A DNA stretch of 64,000 bases from RPQJ01 sp963754125. Lineage in GTDB: Bacteria > Pseudomonadota > Gammaproteobacteria > Steroidobacterales > Steroidobacteraceae. The stretch spans positions 372,001 to 436,000 of the forward strand of contig CAVWEX010000001.1 in the NCBI GenBank assembly GCA_963754125.1. The letters run 5' to 3'. A program made the position numbers and the translations under genes. Under the pieces are notes generated by a model that saw only the letters and a list, made by a program, of their open reading frames with translations, was not told the DNA's origin and did no database searches. Below are positions 50,950 to 62,162 of this stretch, one piece after another. How positions within the stretch are numbered: position 1 is the first letter of the stretch; the number at the start of each line of letters is the position of its first letter.

Positions 50950-52131
50950 CTAACCGCCGCCGATCGACGTCAAGAACGCATCGAGATCGGCCGCCCACAA
51001 GGCCGGGTCGTTGACGATGAAATGCCCGTTGAGCGACGGCGCCCGGGTGTAGATGCGGAAGCTGCCGCGGCCGCCCGCGGCGATGAAGGCGTCGAAGTTC
51101 CCACGGCTGTGGACCAGGCTGTAGAAGGTGTCGTTGTCGCCATACAGCCAGATCGTCGGCCCGGCGAACGCCCCGCCACGCACGAAGATCTGTCGGTTCA
51201 CGACGAGCGCGTCCTGGCAGCCCTCGCCGAGCCAGCCGCCGACGAAGTTCACCGCGCCGTCGAACAGGTCGGGACGCTGCGCCGCGTGCACGACCGCGAG
51301 GATGCCGCCGCGCGAGGTACCGGCACTCAGCATGCGCGTGCCGTCGACGTCGCTGCGGCTCGCCAGATAGGTGGCGGCCGCATCGACGTCGAGCAGCGCC
51401 CGCTCAAAGCCCGCGAGCGCCGGCGCAGCCACGCACGAGTAGCGCGATCGATCGGGCGTGAAGCCCTCGTCGTACAGGCCGCCAGAGGCGCCCCGTCCGC
51501 GCCGCTGCGGGAACGCGACCAGCCAGCCGCGGTCGGCGAAGAACTTCGCAACCGCTTCGCTGGTGTAGGTGAGACGGAACTGCGACGGGTCGTCGCCGTT
51601 GCCGGTAGAGCCGTGGTTGAACATCACGGCCGGAAACGGGCCCGGTCCGGGCGGCCGATAGACGACGACTTCGAGCGTCACCGCCTGGCCGGACTCGACG
51701 AACGGCGTCGGCGCCTGCACCGTACTGCGAACCGCGAAAGCCTGGCAGACGGCGCCGTCCCAGGCGCTCGCCGACACGCAGGTGCCGCCGATCGACTTCG
51801 AGTCGAGCTGGGTCGAGCCGTCGAAGAGCGTGACCGTCTGGGAGGCGGCGCCGATGGCCGTGGTCGTGCTGCCGGAGGCCACCGTGGACAGCGTCGCGCT
51901 GCCGAGCAGCAGCCGCGGCGAGACCGCATTGCTCGAGGTCCACGTGACCGTACCCTGGCAGGAGGCCGCGCCTTCCGGGATCACGCAGCTGCTGACCGTG
52001 ACGGCCCCCGTGGGCCCGGGAGGTGCCGGGCCGGATCCGCCGCCGCCCCCACCCCCGCAGCCGGTAGCGAGCAGGGCCACCCCGATGACGCACCAGTGGG
52101 AGTGCGGCCCAGCGAAGTGCTTGAACTGCAT
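50950..52131 (-). CDS. Secreted lipoprotein hydrolase (alpha/beta hydrolase, dienelactone-hydrolase-like)
   Basis: 393-residue lipoprotein: signal MQFKHFAGPHSHWCVIGVAL with lipobox LLATGC followed by a Gly-rich spacer (residues 20-35). A beta-sandwich part (40-130) precedes an alpha/beta hydrolase: AVMFNHGSTGNGDD, GWLVAFPQRRGRG, the nucleophile elbow AGTSRGGILA with Ser, LYGDNDTFYS (acid) and NGHFIVND (His). It should act as an esterase or lactonase at the outer membrane. The 112 bp upstream of it hold no gene. Confidence 0.85.
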   Translation of the reverse strand: MQFKHFAGPHSHWCVIGVALLATGCGGGGGGGSGPAPPGPTGAVTVSSCVIPEGAASCQGTVTWTSSNAVSPRLLLGSATLSTVASGSTTTAIGAASQTVTLFDGSTQLDSKSIGGTCVSASAWDGAVCQAFAVRSTVQAPTPFVESGQAVTLEVVVYRPPGPGPFPAVMFNHGSTGNGDDPSQFRLTYTSEAVAKFFADRGWLVAFPQRRGRGASGGLYDEGFTPDRSRYSCVAAPALAGFERALLDVDAAATYLASRSDVDGTRMLSAGTSRGGILAVVHAAQRPDLFDGAVNFVGGWLGEGCQDALVVNRQIFVRGGAFAGPTIWLYGDNDTFYSLVHSRGNFDAFIAAGGRGSFRIYTRAPSLNGHFIVNDPALWAADLDAFLTSIGGG

Positions 52132-52243
52132 CTGGATTCCCCCCCCTCTCGCTGCTCTTTGTACGCGCACCCTTCCCACCATGGATAACCTGCCCGCCGG
52201 TCATGTCAACATTCCTGCTGTCCCACACCGGTCCAGACCGACG

Positions 52244-52639
52244 ATGAACCCCCGCGACAGGTCGGCGATTGAACGCTTCGTACGCGACACTCTGGGCTGC
52301 CAGTGCCCGGACGAGGTGTTCCGCCAGTCGAGGTGAGCCCCTTGCGCCGGGCCCGACGTCCGGGGGACGAACCGCAGAATCGTGGTCGGAGGGCGGCTGC
52401 TGATCCACATCGTCGAGGCACCGGAGCGACCGGACGAGCCCGACTGGCTCGAGCGCGTCGCCGCGGCGGGTCGCGACGAGCGCGATCGCCTTGCCTTCAA
52501 CCGTTTTCGGCTGGTCGTCGCTTCGACCGCCGCAACGGCCGACCGCACATCCCTCGAGCAACGCTTCGCCGGCGCGCTCGCGGGCGACGATCGCGCGCAC
52601 CTGCACGTTCTGGCGGCGGACCTGCTGCCCATCGTGTAA
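52244..52639 (+). pseudogene. Small conserved protein with GCQCP motif, two indels
   Basis: The start MNPRDRSAIERFVRDTLGCQCPDEVF (in two stretches) shows the CxC pattern of a widespread short family; the assembled frame stops after 30 residues at 52334. Near 52330 adding one base lets VEVSPLRRARR follow, and near 52381 removing one gives VVGGRLLIHIVEAPERPDEP, continuing to DRAHLHVLAADLLPIV at 52639, about 131 residues. Soluble, function unknown. The pair of opposite indels fits sequencing error better than gene decay. Confidence 0.5.
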
Positions 52640-52650
52640 ATTCCGCGCGC

Positions 52651-54153
52651 ATGAATACCGCTCACCCGCCGCGATTTCGTCATGGGCTCCACCGCGCTCG
52701 GCCTCGTGATGGCCGCGCGTCCGGGCTTCGCCGCCGACAGCGACCGCGCGCCGCTCTACGGCGAGGTCGAGCGCCGCCACGACGAGTCGGTGCAGCGCCT
52801 GCAGGACTGGATCCGCAACCCGACGATCGCCGCCGAGGGACGCAACCTCGAGGAAGGCTGCGCGCACATGATGCGGCTGCTCGGCGATGCGGGGTTCCAG
52901 CGCGTCGAGCGCATGCCCACGGACGGCGTGCCGGGCGTGTTCGCCACGCTCGACGCCGGCGCGAAGCGCACGCTCGGCGTGTACTTCATGTACGACGTGA
53001 AGCAGGCGAACCCGGACGAGTGGTCCTCGCCTCCGTGGGAAGCGCGCTTCGTCGACATGCCCGACTTGGGCAGCGCGATCATGGGCCGCGGCGCCACCAA
53101 CCAGAAGGGACCGCAGTCGGCGTTCCTCGCAGCGCTGCACGCCTTCAAGGCCACGGGCCGCAAGCTGCCGGTGAACCTCGTGCTGGTGGCCGAGGGCGAG
53201 GAGGAAATCGGCTCGCCGCACTTCCACCAGGTGGTGCGCTCGCCCGAGGTCGCCGCACGACTCGCGAAGACCGACGGCGTGTTCATGCCGTTCCCATCGC
53301 AGGGCCTCGACGGCAACATCACCATCAACCTCGGCGCCAAGGGCATCGTGGAGCTCGAACTCGTGTCGAGCGGCGAGCGCTGGGGACGCGGCCCGGGCAA
53401 GGACGTGCACTCGAGCCTGCGCGCGATGCTCGACAGTCCGTCGTTCCACCTCGTGCAGGCGCTGAACTCGCTCGTGACGCCCGAGGGCACGCCGGCGATC
53501 GACGGACTCATGGATCGGGTGAGCGCCGCTGTCCGCGGCCGACCGCGCGCTGCTCGACACGGCCGCCGGCTCGGCTGGACGAGGCGTCGTACAAGCGCGC
53601 GTACTCGATCCAGCGCTTCGCCCAGGATGCGGACTTCCGCCAGGCGCTCGAGAACCTCGTGTCGAGGCCGACCGTGAACATCGAGGGTCTGGTGGGCGGG
53701 TACACGGGCCCGGGCGGCATGACCGTGCTGCCGACGCGCGCGACCGCCAAGCTCGACCTGCGCCTCGTGCCCGACATGACCTTCGATGACACCATCGCCA
53801 AGCTGAAGGCGCACCTCGAGAGGCGCGGCTTCGGCGACATCGAGGTGAAGGTGGGCGGCGGCTACGATCCCACGACCACGCAGGCCGACTCGCGGCTGAT
53901 CCAGTCGCAGGTCGCGGTGTATCGCGCGGCGGGCATCGAGCCCGTGCTGTGGCCGCGGCTCGCGGGCTCGTGGCCCGGCTACCTCTTCACCGGTGCGCCG
54001 CTCAACCTGCCGGCCGGCCACTTCGGCCTCGGTCACGGCGCGCGCGCCCATGCACCCGACGAGTACTACCTCATCGAGTCGCGCAACCCGAAGCTCTCGG
54101 GCTACGACGCGGCGGTGAAGTCGTACGTGGATTATCTTTTCGCGCTGGCCTGA
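52651..54153 (+). pseudogene. M20/M25/M40 family metallopeptidase with Tat signal, three frameshifts
   Basis: The conserved body reads GVYFMYDVKQANPDEWSSPPW, GRGATNQKGPQSAFLAALHAF, LVLVAEGEEEIGSPHF (catalytic and ligand Glu) and HFGLGHGARAHAPDEYYLIE (last metal His). Frames change near 53530 and 53565, each repaired by removing one base. The N-terminus is hidden by another: removing one G near 52660 joins ATG at 52651 to MNTLTRRDFVMGSTALGLVM, a twin-arginine signal. Corrected length about 500. Predicted periplasmic carboxypeptidase/dipeptidase. Confidence 0.83.
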
Positions 54154-54170
54154 GTCCTTGGAGCATTGTC

Positions 54171-56355
54171 ATGAAACGAACCGATTGTGGCGCCGTGCCG
54201 CTGCTGCTCGCGATCCTCGCCGCCACGCCGACGCTCGCTGAGACGGTGCCTGCGGCCTCGCCCGGCACGCTCGCCTACCCGCCGACCCGCGCGGGCGACG
54301 TGGTGGACGACTACTTCGGCCGCAAGATCGCCGATCCCTACCGCTGGCTCGAGGACCTCGAGTCGGCGGACACGGCCGCCTGGGTCACGGCGCAGAACAA
54401 GGTCACGTTCGCCTACCTCGAGTCGCTGCCGAAGCGCGAGACGATCCGCAAGCGCCTCACCGAGCTCTGGGACTACCAGCGCACGAGCGTCCCGGTCCAG
54501 ACCGCGGGTCAGATCTGGTTCCAGCAGAACAGCGGCCTGCAGCGGCAGGCACCGCTTTACCGACAGGCCGACCTCAAGTCGCGCACCGCAGCTCGTGCTC
54601 GACCCGAACACGCTCTCGCCGGACGGTTCGGTGCAGATGGCGCAGTGGGCGCCGTCGCCGGACGGCCGTTACTCGCCTACACGCTCGCACCCGGCGGCTC
54701 GGACGTGCAGGACGTGCGCGTGCGCGACCTCGCCACGCGGCGAGGACCTGCCCAGCGTGGTACGCAACGTCAAGTTCACACGGACTCAACTGGACCAAGG
54801 ACAGCAAGGGCTTCTTCTACTCGCGCTACCGCGGCACCGAGGCGCAGCGCGAGCTTCGCCGACGCCATGGAGGTGCACCAGGTCTGGTACCACGCGATCG
54901 ACGGGCGCACGCCGGATCGCCTGGTGTTCGAGCGGCCCGACTTCCCGAAGGACTTCGACGGAGCCGAGGTCAGCGACGACGGTCGCTGGCTGTACCTCAC
55001 GTCCGGCAGCGGCTCGCTCGGCAACCGACTCTGGATCGCCGACCTCGGATCGCCGACGGCCCCCGACCTCGCGGCGAAGCCGATGGTGGTGGCGGCCGAG
55101 GAGGACGCGTTCCACACGCCGCTCGGCGTGATCGGCCGCACGCTGTACCTGCACACCACGTACGGGGCGCCGCGCGGCCGGATCGTGACGGCCGAAATCG
55201 GCGATCCCGACCGCTCGAAGTGGCGCACCGTCGTGCCGGAGGGCAAGGACGCAATCGTCGAAGGCGGCGTGGAACTCGTCGGCGACCGCGTCGCGATCGT
55301 GTACCTCGCGGACGTGCAGAGCCGCGTGCGCCTGTTCGGGCTCGACGGCAGCCCCAGGGGCGAGATCCCGCTGCCCGAGCCGGGCTCGGTCACGGGCACG
55401 TCGTCCGACGCCAGTGGCTTGAGCGCGAACAACGACGGTCGCGACCTGTTCCTGAACTTCGTCTCCTTCCTGCGCCCCGCGACCATCTACCGCTACGACC
55501 TCGAGAAAGGCTCGCTCGAGCCCTTCCACCCGCCGCAGTCGCCCTTCGACGCCTCGAAGTTCGAGACGCGCGCGTTGTTCTACACGTCGAAGGACGGCAC
55601 TCGGGTGCCGCTGTTCGTCACGCTGAAGAAGGGCGCGAAGCTCGACGGCAGCCACCCGACGGTGCTGTTCGGCTACGGCGGCTTCAACATCTCGGTCGTG
55701 CCCAACTTCTCGCCGGCGATGGCGGGCTGGCTCGAGATGGGTGGCGTGTACGCGGTCGCCAACCTGCGCGGCGGCGGCGAGTACGGCTCGGAGTGGCACA
55801 AGGCCGGCACCAAGGAGCGCAAGCAGAACGTGTTCGACGACTTCATCGCCGCGGCCGAGTTCCTGGTGCGCGAGAAGTACACGACGCCCTCGCGTCTCGC
55901 GATCCGCGGCGGCTCGAACGGCGGCCTGCTGGTCGCGGCCGCGATGATCCAGCGGCCGGAACTGTTCGCGGTTGCGCTGCCAGCCGTGGGCGTGCTCGAC
56001 ATGCTCCGCTACCACAAGTTCTCGGCCGGCCCGTTCTGGTCGGCCGACTACGGCTCGGCGGACGATCCCGAAGGCGGTGGACTACCTGCTCGCCTACTCG
56101 CCGCTGCACAACCTCAAGCCCGGCACCTGCTACCCGGCGACGCTGATCACCACGGCCGATCGCGACGACCGCGTGGTGCCGAGCCATTCCTTCAAGTTCG
56201 CGGCGGCGCTGCAGAAGGCGCAGGGCTGCCCGCGGCCGACGCTGATCCGCGTCGAGGTGGCCGGCAGCCACGGCTACCGGCCGACCGACCGCGTGATCGC
56301 CGAGTTCGCGGACCTCTGGGCGTTCACGCTGGCGAACATGGCGCTGGCTGACTAG
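54171..56355 (+). pseudogene. Prolyl oligopeptidase family (S9) serine peptidase, six frameshifts
   Basis: Exported peptidase with a Sec signal (ending TLAETVP) and a beta-propeller followed by an alpha/beta hydrolase: DDYFGRKIADPYRWLEDLES, NLRGGGEYGSEWHKAG, IRGGSNGGLLVAA (nucleophile Ser), and RDDRVVPSHSFKFA (acid) with GSHGYRP (His). Frames change near 54586, 54739, 54781, 54846 and 56070 (remove one base each) and near 54669 (add one). All intervening segments match the family, so the gene is probably intact in the organism. Corrected length about 725, typical for S9A. Confidence 0.85.
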
Positions 56356-56407
56356 GCGCGGGCAGCCCCTCGCCGGCGGGCGGCAGCGCTCGCCGGCGAC
56401 GCCGCGA

Positions 56408-57073
56408 TCACTTCTCGGTCGTGCCGCAGGTCTGGTACCAGTAGGAACCCGTCGCGTCCTCGGGGCCGAATGCGTGGTACAGACCGACCATCGTGAACCC
56501 GCCGGCACGCGGCTCCCACCCGCTGCCGCCATGGCAGTTGTCGCGATAACCCGTGCCGAGTTCCTCGTCCCGGAACGAGTGATTGGTGATGAAGGTGTCG
56601 GTGTACCGCGGCGATAGCAGGTCCGCCAGCAGCGTCTGCGTGCCCGTGTACAACCACGGCTGCACGCTGTACGGATCGTAGGTGGCCGTCTCTCCGTAGC
56701 CGATGCAGTCCGGCGAGTCGGCGTCGAACGTGACGTCAACGATCGCCTTGCCGCGCATCACCCGAAGCACGTGCCGTCCGACCGGGCACTCGATGGTACG
56801 GTTGGCGTAGCCGCCGGGCCAGTTGCGCCACTGGTTCAATGTGACGCGTGTCTCGCGGTACTTGCCGGTGACATCGCGGTACTCCGTCACCACGAAGCTG
56901 CGGCACCGGTTCAGCTGCTGGTCCTCGACGAAGCTGCAGTATCCGCCGTCGGCGCTGGCCCACACGCGCTGGCTGTGGTCAGGCAATCCTTGCGGCGCAA
57001 CCTGTGCCCACGCCGTTGTGGCGACGACGCCCAGGATCAGCGCCAGAGTTGTGGTGTATGTCTGCCGTTTCAT
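56408..57073 (-). CDS. Uncharacterised secreted protein
   Basis: 221-residue protein with a Sec signal (MKRQTYTTTLALILGVVATT, cleavage near AWA-QVA). The mature part is rich in Gly, Thr and aromatic residues with five cysteines (GGYCSFVED, NRCRSFVV, IECPVG, PDCIGYGE, DNCHGGSG, QTCGTT), likely disulfide-bonded in the periplasm. No family recognised. Single gene between the S9 peptidase and ppk1. Confidence 0.72.
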   Translation of the reverse strand: MKRQTYTTTLALILGVVATTAWAQVAPQGLPDHSQRVWASADGGYCSFVEDQQLNRCRSFVVTEYRDVTGKYRETRVTLNQWRNWPGGYANRTIECPVGRHVLRVMRGKAIVDVTFDADSPDCIGYGETATYDPYSVQPWLYTGTQTLLADLLSPRYTDTFITNHSFRDEELGTGYRDNCHGGSGWEPRAGGFTMVGLYHAFGPEDATGSYWYQTCGTTEK

Positions 57074-57257
57074 GATCCCTCCTTGGCCGGGGAGCGACCG
57101 CGAGGCGCGGGTGCGCCGTCGCGCCCCCCGGACGTCGGTTGCCGGGCAGCCCGGTGCGGGCCACCGGCCACCTACGCAATCATGATGGGCGTCGGGCCAC
57201 GAACGCGGATCGTGGCAACATGAGGGTCAAGTCTGTGGAAATACCGCCGCAGGCGGC

Positions 57258-59363
<2,106 letters not shown>

Positions 59364-59447
59364 CCCGCCCTCCTGCCGGGCCACTGCGCCCCTGACCGAC
59401 ATGATGGCCACGGCAGATTACAGGGGCGCGTCGGCTATGATCCCACA

Positions 59448-60191
59448 GTGGAAATTGTCGCGGTAAGCAACATCAAGGGCGGCGTCGGCAAAACCACGAC
59501 GGCGGTCAACCTCGCCTACCTCGCCGCCGCGTCGGGACGCCCCACGGTCGTCTGGGACCTCGATCCGCAGGGTGCGGCCACCTACTGCCTGCAGGGGGAG
59601 CCGCCCGAGGAGCTCCGGGCCAAGCGCCTCGTGAGTGGCAAGTCGGAGCTCACGGACTTCCTGGCACCGACGGCTTACCCCGACCTGTACCTCGTGCCGG
59701 CGGACCTCTCCTACCGCAACTTCGACCTGCACCTCGGCGAGCGCCGGCATCGCACCCAGCGATTGCTGAAGATGATCCGCCCGCTCCAGAGGACCTGCGA
59801 TCTTCTGGTGATGGACTGCCCGCCGGGCATTTCGCTGCTTTCGGAGAACGTGCTGCGGGCGGCGGACGTGGTGGTCGTGCCCATGCTGCCCGCCCCGTTG
59901 TCGCTGCGCATGCTCGAGCAGCTGCTCGCCTTCGTCGCGAAGGAGGGCTGGACGGACCTGCGAGTGCTGCCGTTTTTCTCGATGGTGGATCGCCGCAAGT
60001 CGCTCCACGCCGAGATCGTCGCAGAGGCACGCGCACGCTTTCCCGTTCTGCTCGCGACCGAGGTGCCGTACTGGAGCGAAATCGAGCGCATGTCGGTCCG
60101 TCGCGCGCCCCTGCCCGCCTACGCGCCGCGCAGCGCGGCCGGCCGCGTGTACGAGTCGCTGTGGCGCGAGGTTGCCGCCCGGATCCCCTGA
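59448..60191 (+). CDS. ParA/MinD-family ATPase
   Basis: 247-residue deviant Walker-type ATPase: IKGGVGKTTTAVNLAYLAA (Walker A with the extra Lys), VVWDLDPQGAATYCL, LLVMDCPPGISLLSENVL (Walker B) and SVRRAPLPAYAPRSAAG. It likely positions a cellular cargo. No ParB or centromere-like site is nearby, so plasmid partition is unlikely; association with the following M23 peptidase and bactofilin genes suggests cell-shape or envelope placement. GTG start at 59448. Confidence 0.9.
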   Translation: MEIVAVSNIKGGVGKTTTAVNLAYLAAASGRPTVVWDLDPQGAATYCLQGEPPEELRAKRLVSGKSELTDFLAPTAYPDLYLVPADLSYRNFDLHLGERRHRTQRLLKMIRPLQRTCDLLVMDCPPGISLLSENVLRAADVVVVPMLPAPLSLRMLEQLLAFVAKEGWTDLRVLPFFSMVDRRKSLHAEIVAEARARFPVLLATEVPYWSEIERMSVRRAPLPAYAPRSAAGRVYESLWREVAARIP

Positions 60192-60319
60192 ACCCCGGCG
60201 GTCGACGGCAGTGTGGCGTCGATCACAATTCGAGGCCTCCGCCCCGCTCGGGGCTGTCTCGGCGCAGCGCGATCCCGTAGTTTCCTTCTGGACCGAAATC
60301 CAGAGGAAGGGGGGGGCCC

Positions 60320-61204
60320 GTGGCATTCGTCATCGTCTCGGCCGGACACCTGACAGGCTCCCGCCTGCGCACGCTGCGCGTGCTGCCGCTGCTGACCGCC
60401 GCGGGACTCGGGATCGTGCTGCTGATGGCGGGCTGTATTGGCCTCGGCTACCAACTGGCCCGGAACGCAACGCCTGCGGTCGCCGCCGCCCCCACCGACC
60501 TCGACCGGCCGGACGTCCGCGCACTGGTCAATCGCGTCGGGTCGCTCGCCGGACGGCTCGTCCAGCTCGAGGGCGAGGCGGCCGCGCTCGCCCGGCGTCT
60601 GGGCGCCGCGCCCGTCGCCGCACGCCTGTCCGGCGCAGACAGGCTCGAATCGCGCGGTGGACCCCTGATGCCCGTCGAGGACCTCTCCCGGCTCGAGTTC
60701 GATGTCACGCGGCTCGAGAGCACCCTTGCCGACCTGTCCGCGGTCGCGGCCGAGCAGGAACTCGAGCTCATGGCGTACCCCAACCGCATGCCGGTCACCG
60801 GCGGCCGCGTCCCCGTGAGCTCGCACTACGGCACGCGCCGCGACCCGTTCACCGGGCGCCTCGCTCGCCACACGGGGCTCGACATCCCGGCCCGCCACGG
60901 CACGCCGATCCTCGCGAGCGGCGGCGGACGGGTGCTCTCGGCTGGTTACAAGGGTGCCTACGGCCAGACCGTAGTCATCGACCACGGCGACGGCCTCGCG
61001 ACGCTGTACGGCCACGCCTCGAAGCTGCTGGTACGCCCGGGCGAAGTCGTCATGCCGCAACAGAAGATCGCGCTGGTCGGCTCCACCGGCCGCTCCACTG
61101 GCCCGCACCTGCATTTCGAGGTGATTCGCGACGGCAGCCGCGTCGAGCCCCGGCAGTACCTCGGGCACGTGCTCGCGCGCGCAACGGAATCGCACTCGAG
61201 GTGA
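60320..61204 (+). CDS. M23 family peptidase with N-terminal membrane helix
   Basis: 294-residue LytM-type endopeptidase: one membrane helix (LLPLLTAAGLGIVLLMAG), a coiled-coil linker, then SHYGTRRDPFTGRLARHTGLD (HxxxxD ligands), HGDGLATLYGHASKL and STGRSTGPHLHFEVIRDG (HxH ligand). Predicted to cut peptidoglycan cross-links in the periplasm. GTG start at 60320. Stop overlaps the next gene by GTGA. Confidence 0.9.
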   Translation: MAFVIVSAGHLTGSRLRTLRVLPLLTAAGLGIVLLMAGCIGLGYQLARNATPAVAAAPTDLDRPDVRALVNRVGSLAGRLVQLEGEAAALARRLGAAPVAARLSGADRLESRGGPLMPVEDLSRLEFDVTRLESTLADLSAVAAEQELELMAYPNRMPVTGGRVPVSSHYGTRRDPFTGRLARHTGLDIPARHGTPILASGGGRVLSAGYKGAYGQTVVIDHGDGLATLYGHASKLLVRPGEVVMPQQKIALVGSTGRSTGPHLHFEVIRDGSRVEPRQYLGHVLARATESHSR

Positions 61205-61572
61205 TCGGACCGGTCTCCACGCGGCGGCTCGCCTCGGCACGCGTCGAACTCGCGTCCGACCTGCGGGCGCGCACCCTGTTGCGGTCGGTGCTGGTGGCCG
61301 TGCTGGTCGCGCTGGCGATCACCGCGGGCGTTCGCCTGCTGTCGGACGGCGCGACGACCTCCGCGCAGCGGGCGGAACTGCAACAGGAGAACTCCGCACT
61401 CCGCACGGAGGTCGCCCGTCTGCAGGCCGAACTCGACCTCGAGCGCGCCACCCGGGAAGCGCTCGGCCGGCAGGTCGGGGAACTGAACCAGCAGGTCGCC
61501 GACCTCGACAGCCAGGTCGAATTCTTTCACGCGCAGAGCGGTCGTCCACGGAAGGCCGCAGGGTCGAATTGA
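61201..61572 (+). CDS. Single-helix membrane protein with coiled coil (DUF6776-like)
   Basis: 123-residue protein: basic N-terminus, one membrane helix (LLRSVLVAVLVALAITAGV), then a long coiled coil (ELQQENSALRTEVARLQAEL, DLERATREALGRQVGELN, QQVADLDSQVEFF). GTG start at 61201 overlaps the upstream stop. Typical partner of bactofilin genes; likely tethers the peptidase or the cytoskeletal element. Confidence 0.75.
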   Translation: MIGPVSTRRLASARVELASDLRARTLLRSVLVAVLVALAITAGVRLLSDGATTSAQRAELQQENSALRTEVARLQAELDLERATREALGRQVGELNQQVADLDSQVEFFHAQSGRPRKAAGSN

Positions 61573-61582
61573 CGAGGGAGAC

Positions 61583-62023
61583 ATGAACATGAAATTTCGA
61601 AGGAAATCGGACCAGTCGATCGAGATCACCAAGCTCTCGAGCCTGATCGACAGTGGCGTGGAGATCGTCGGCAACGTGTTCATCACGGACGGCCTGCGCA
61701 TCGACGGCCACGTGCAGGGCGAGGTCCGCAGCCGGCCGGATGCCCGCGGCCTGCTGGTGCTGAGCGAGAAAGGCAGCATCGAGGGGTCGGTAAAGGTCTA
61801 CGACGCCGTGATCAACGGCACGATCACGGGCGACGTCGAGGTCGAGCACTTCCTGGAGCTGCAACCCGGCTCGCGCGTCACCGGCAACATCAGCTACCGT
61901 CAGCTGCGGATGGAGTGCGGCGCGACGGTGGACGGCCGGCTCGAGCGACTCGGAGAACCGGCGGTCGAGCACGCGACCAACGGCAACGTCGTGACCCTCG
62001 CGCGCGCCAAGAGCGGGGACTGA
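61583..62023 (+). CDS. Bactofilin family cytoskeletal protein
   Basis: 146-residue protein with the right-handed beta-helix pattern of bactofilins (repeats such as SSLIDSGVEIVGNVFITDGL, RIDGHVQGEVRS, GLLVLSEKGSIEGSVKV, DAVINGTITGDVEV). Bactofilins polymerise without nucleotide and help place peptidoglycan enzymes. ATG at 61583 with GAGGGAG upstream; 11 bp after the preceding gene, closing the operon. Confidence 0.93.
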   Translation: MNMKFRRKSDQSIEITKLSSLIDSGVEIVGNVFITDGLRIDGHVQGEVRSRPDARGLLVLSEKGSIEGSVKVYDAVINGTITGDVEVEHFLELQPGSRVTGNISYRQLRMECGATVDGRLERLGEPAVEHATNGNVVTLARAKSGD

Positions 62024-62162
62024 CCTCTGCTGTAAAGCGATTCGATCTGCGCCGCTTCCTGCAGGAAATACGAATGTCACGGCGCTGCACCGCTGCCTAG
62101 GCTGCCGGCACCCTCACCCAGGCCCTCGCCCGCAGGCGCGAGCGCCAGAAGGAGCCCGCAGC

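Noticed and set aside
60172..61200. Plus-strand frame entering the coiled-coil gene from 60172
   Set aside because: Upstream part is a shadow of the M23 gene; the GTG at 61201 overlapping the M23 stop is the natural start.
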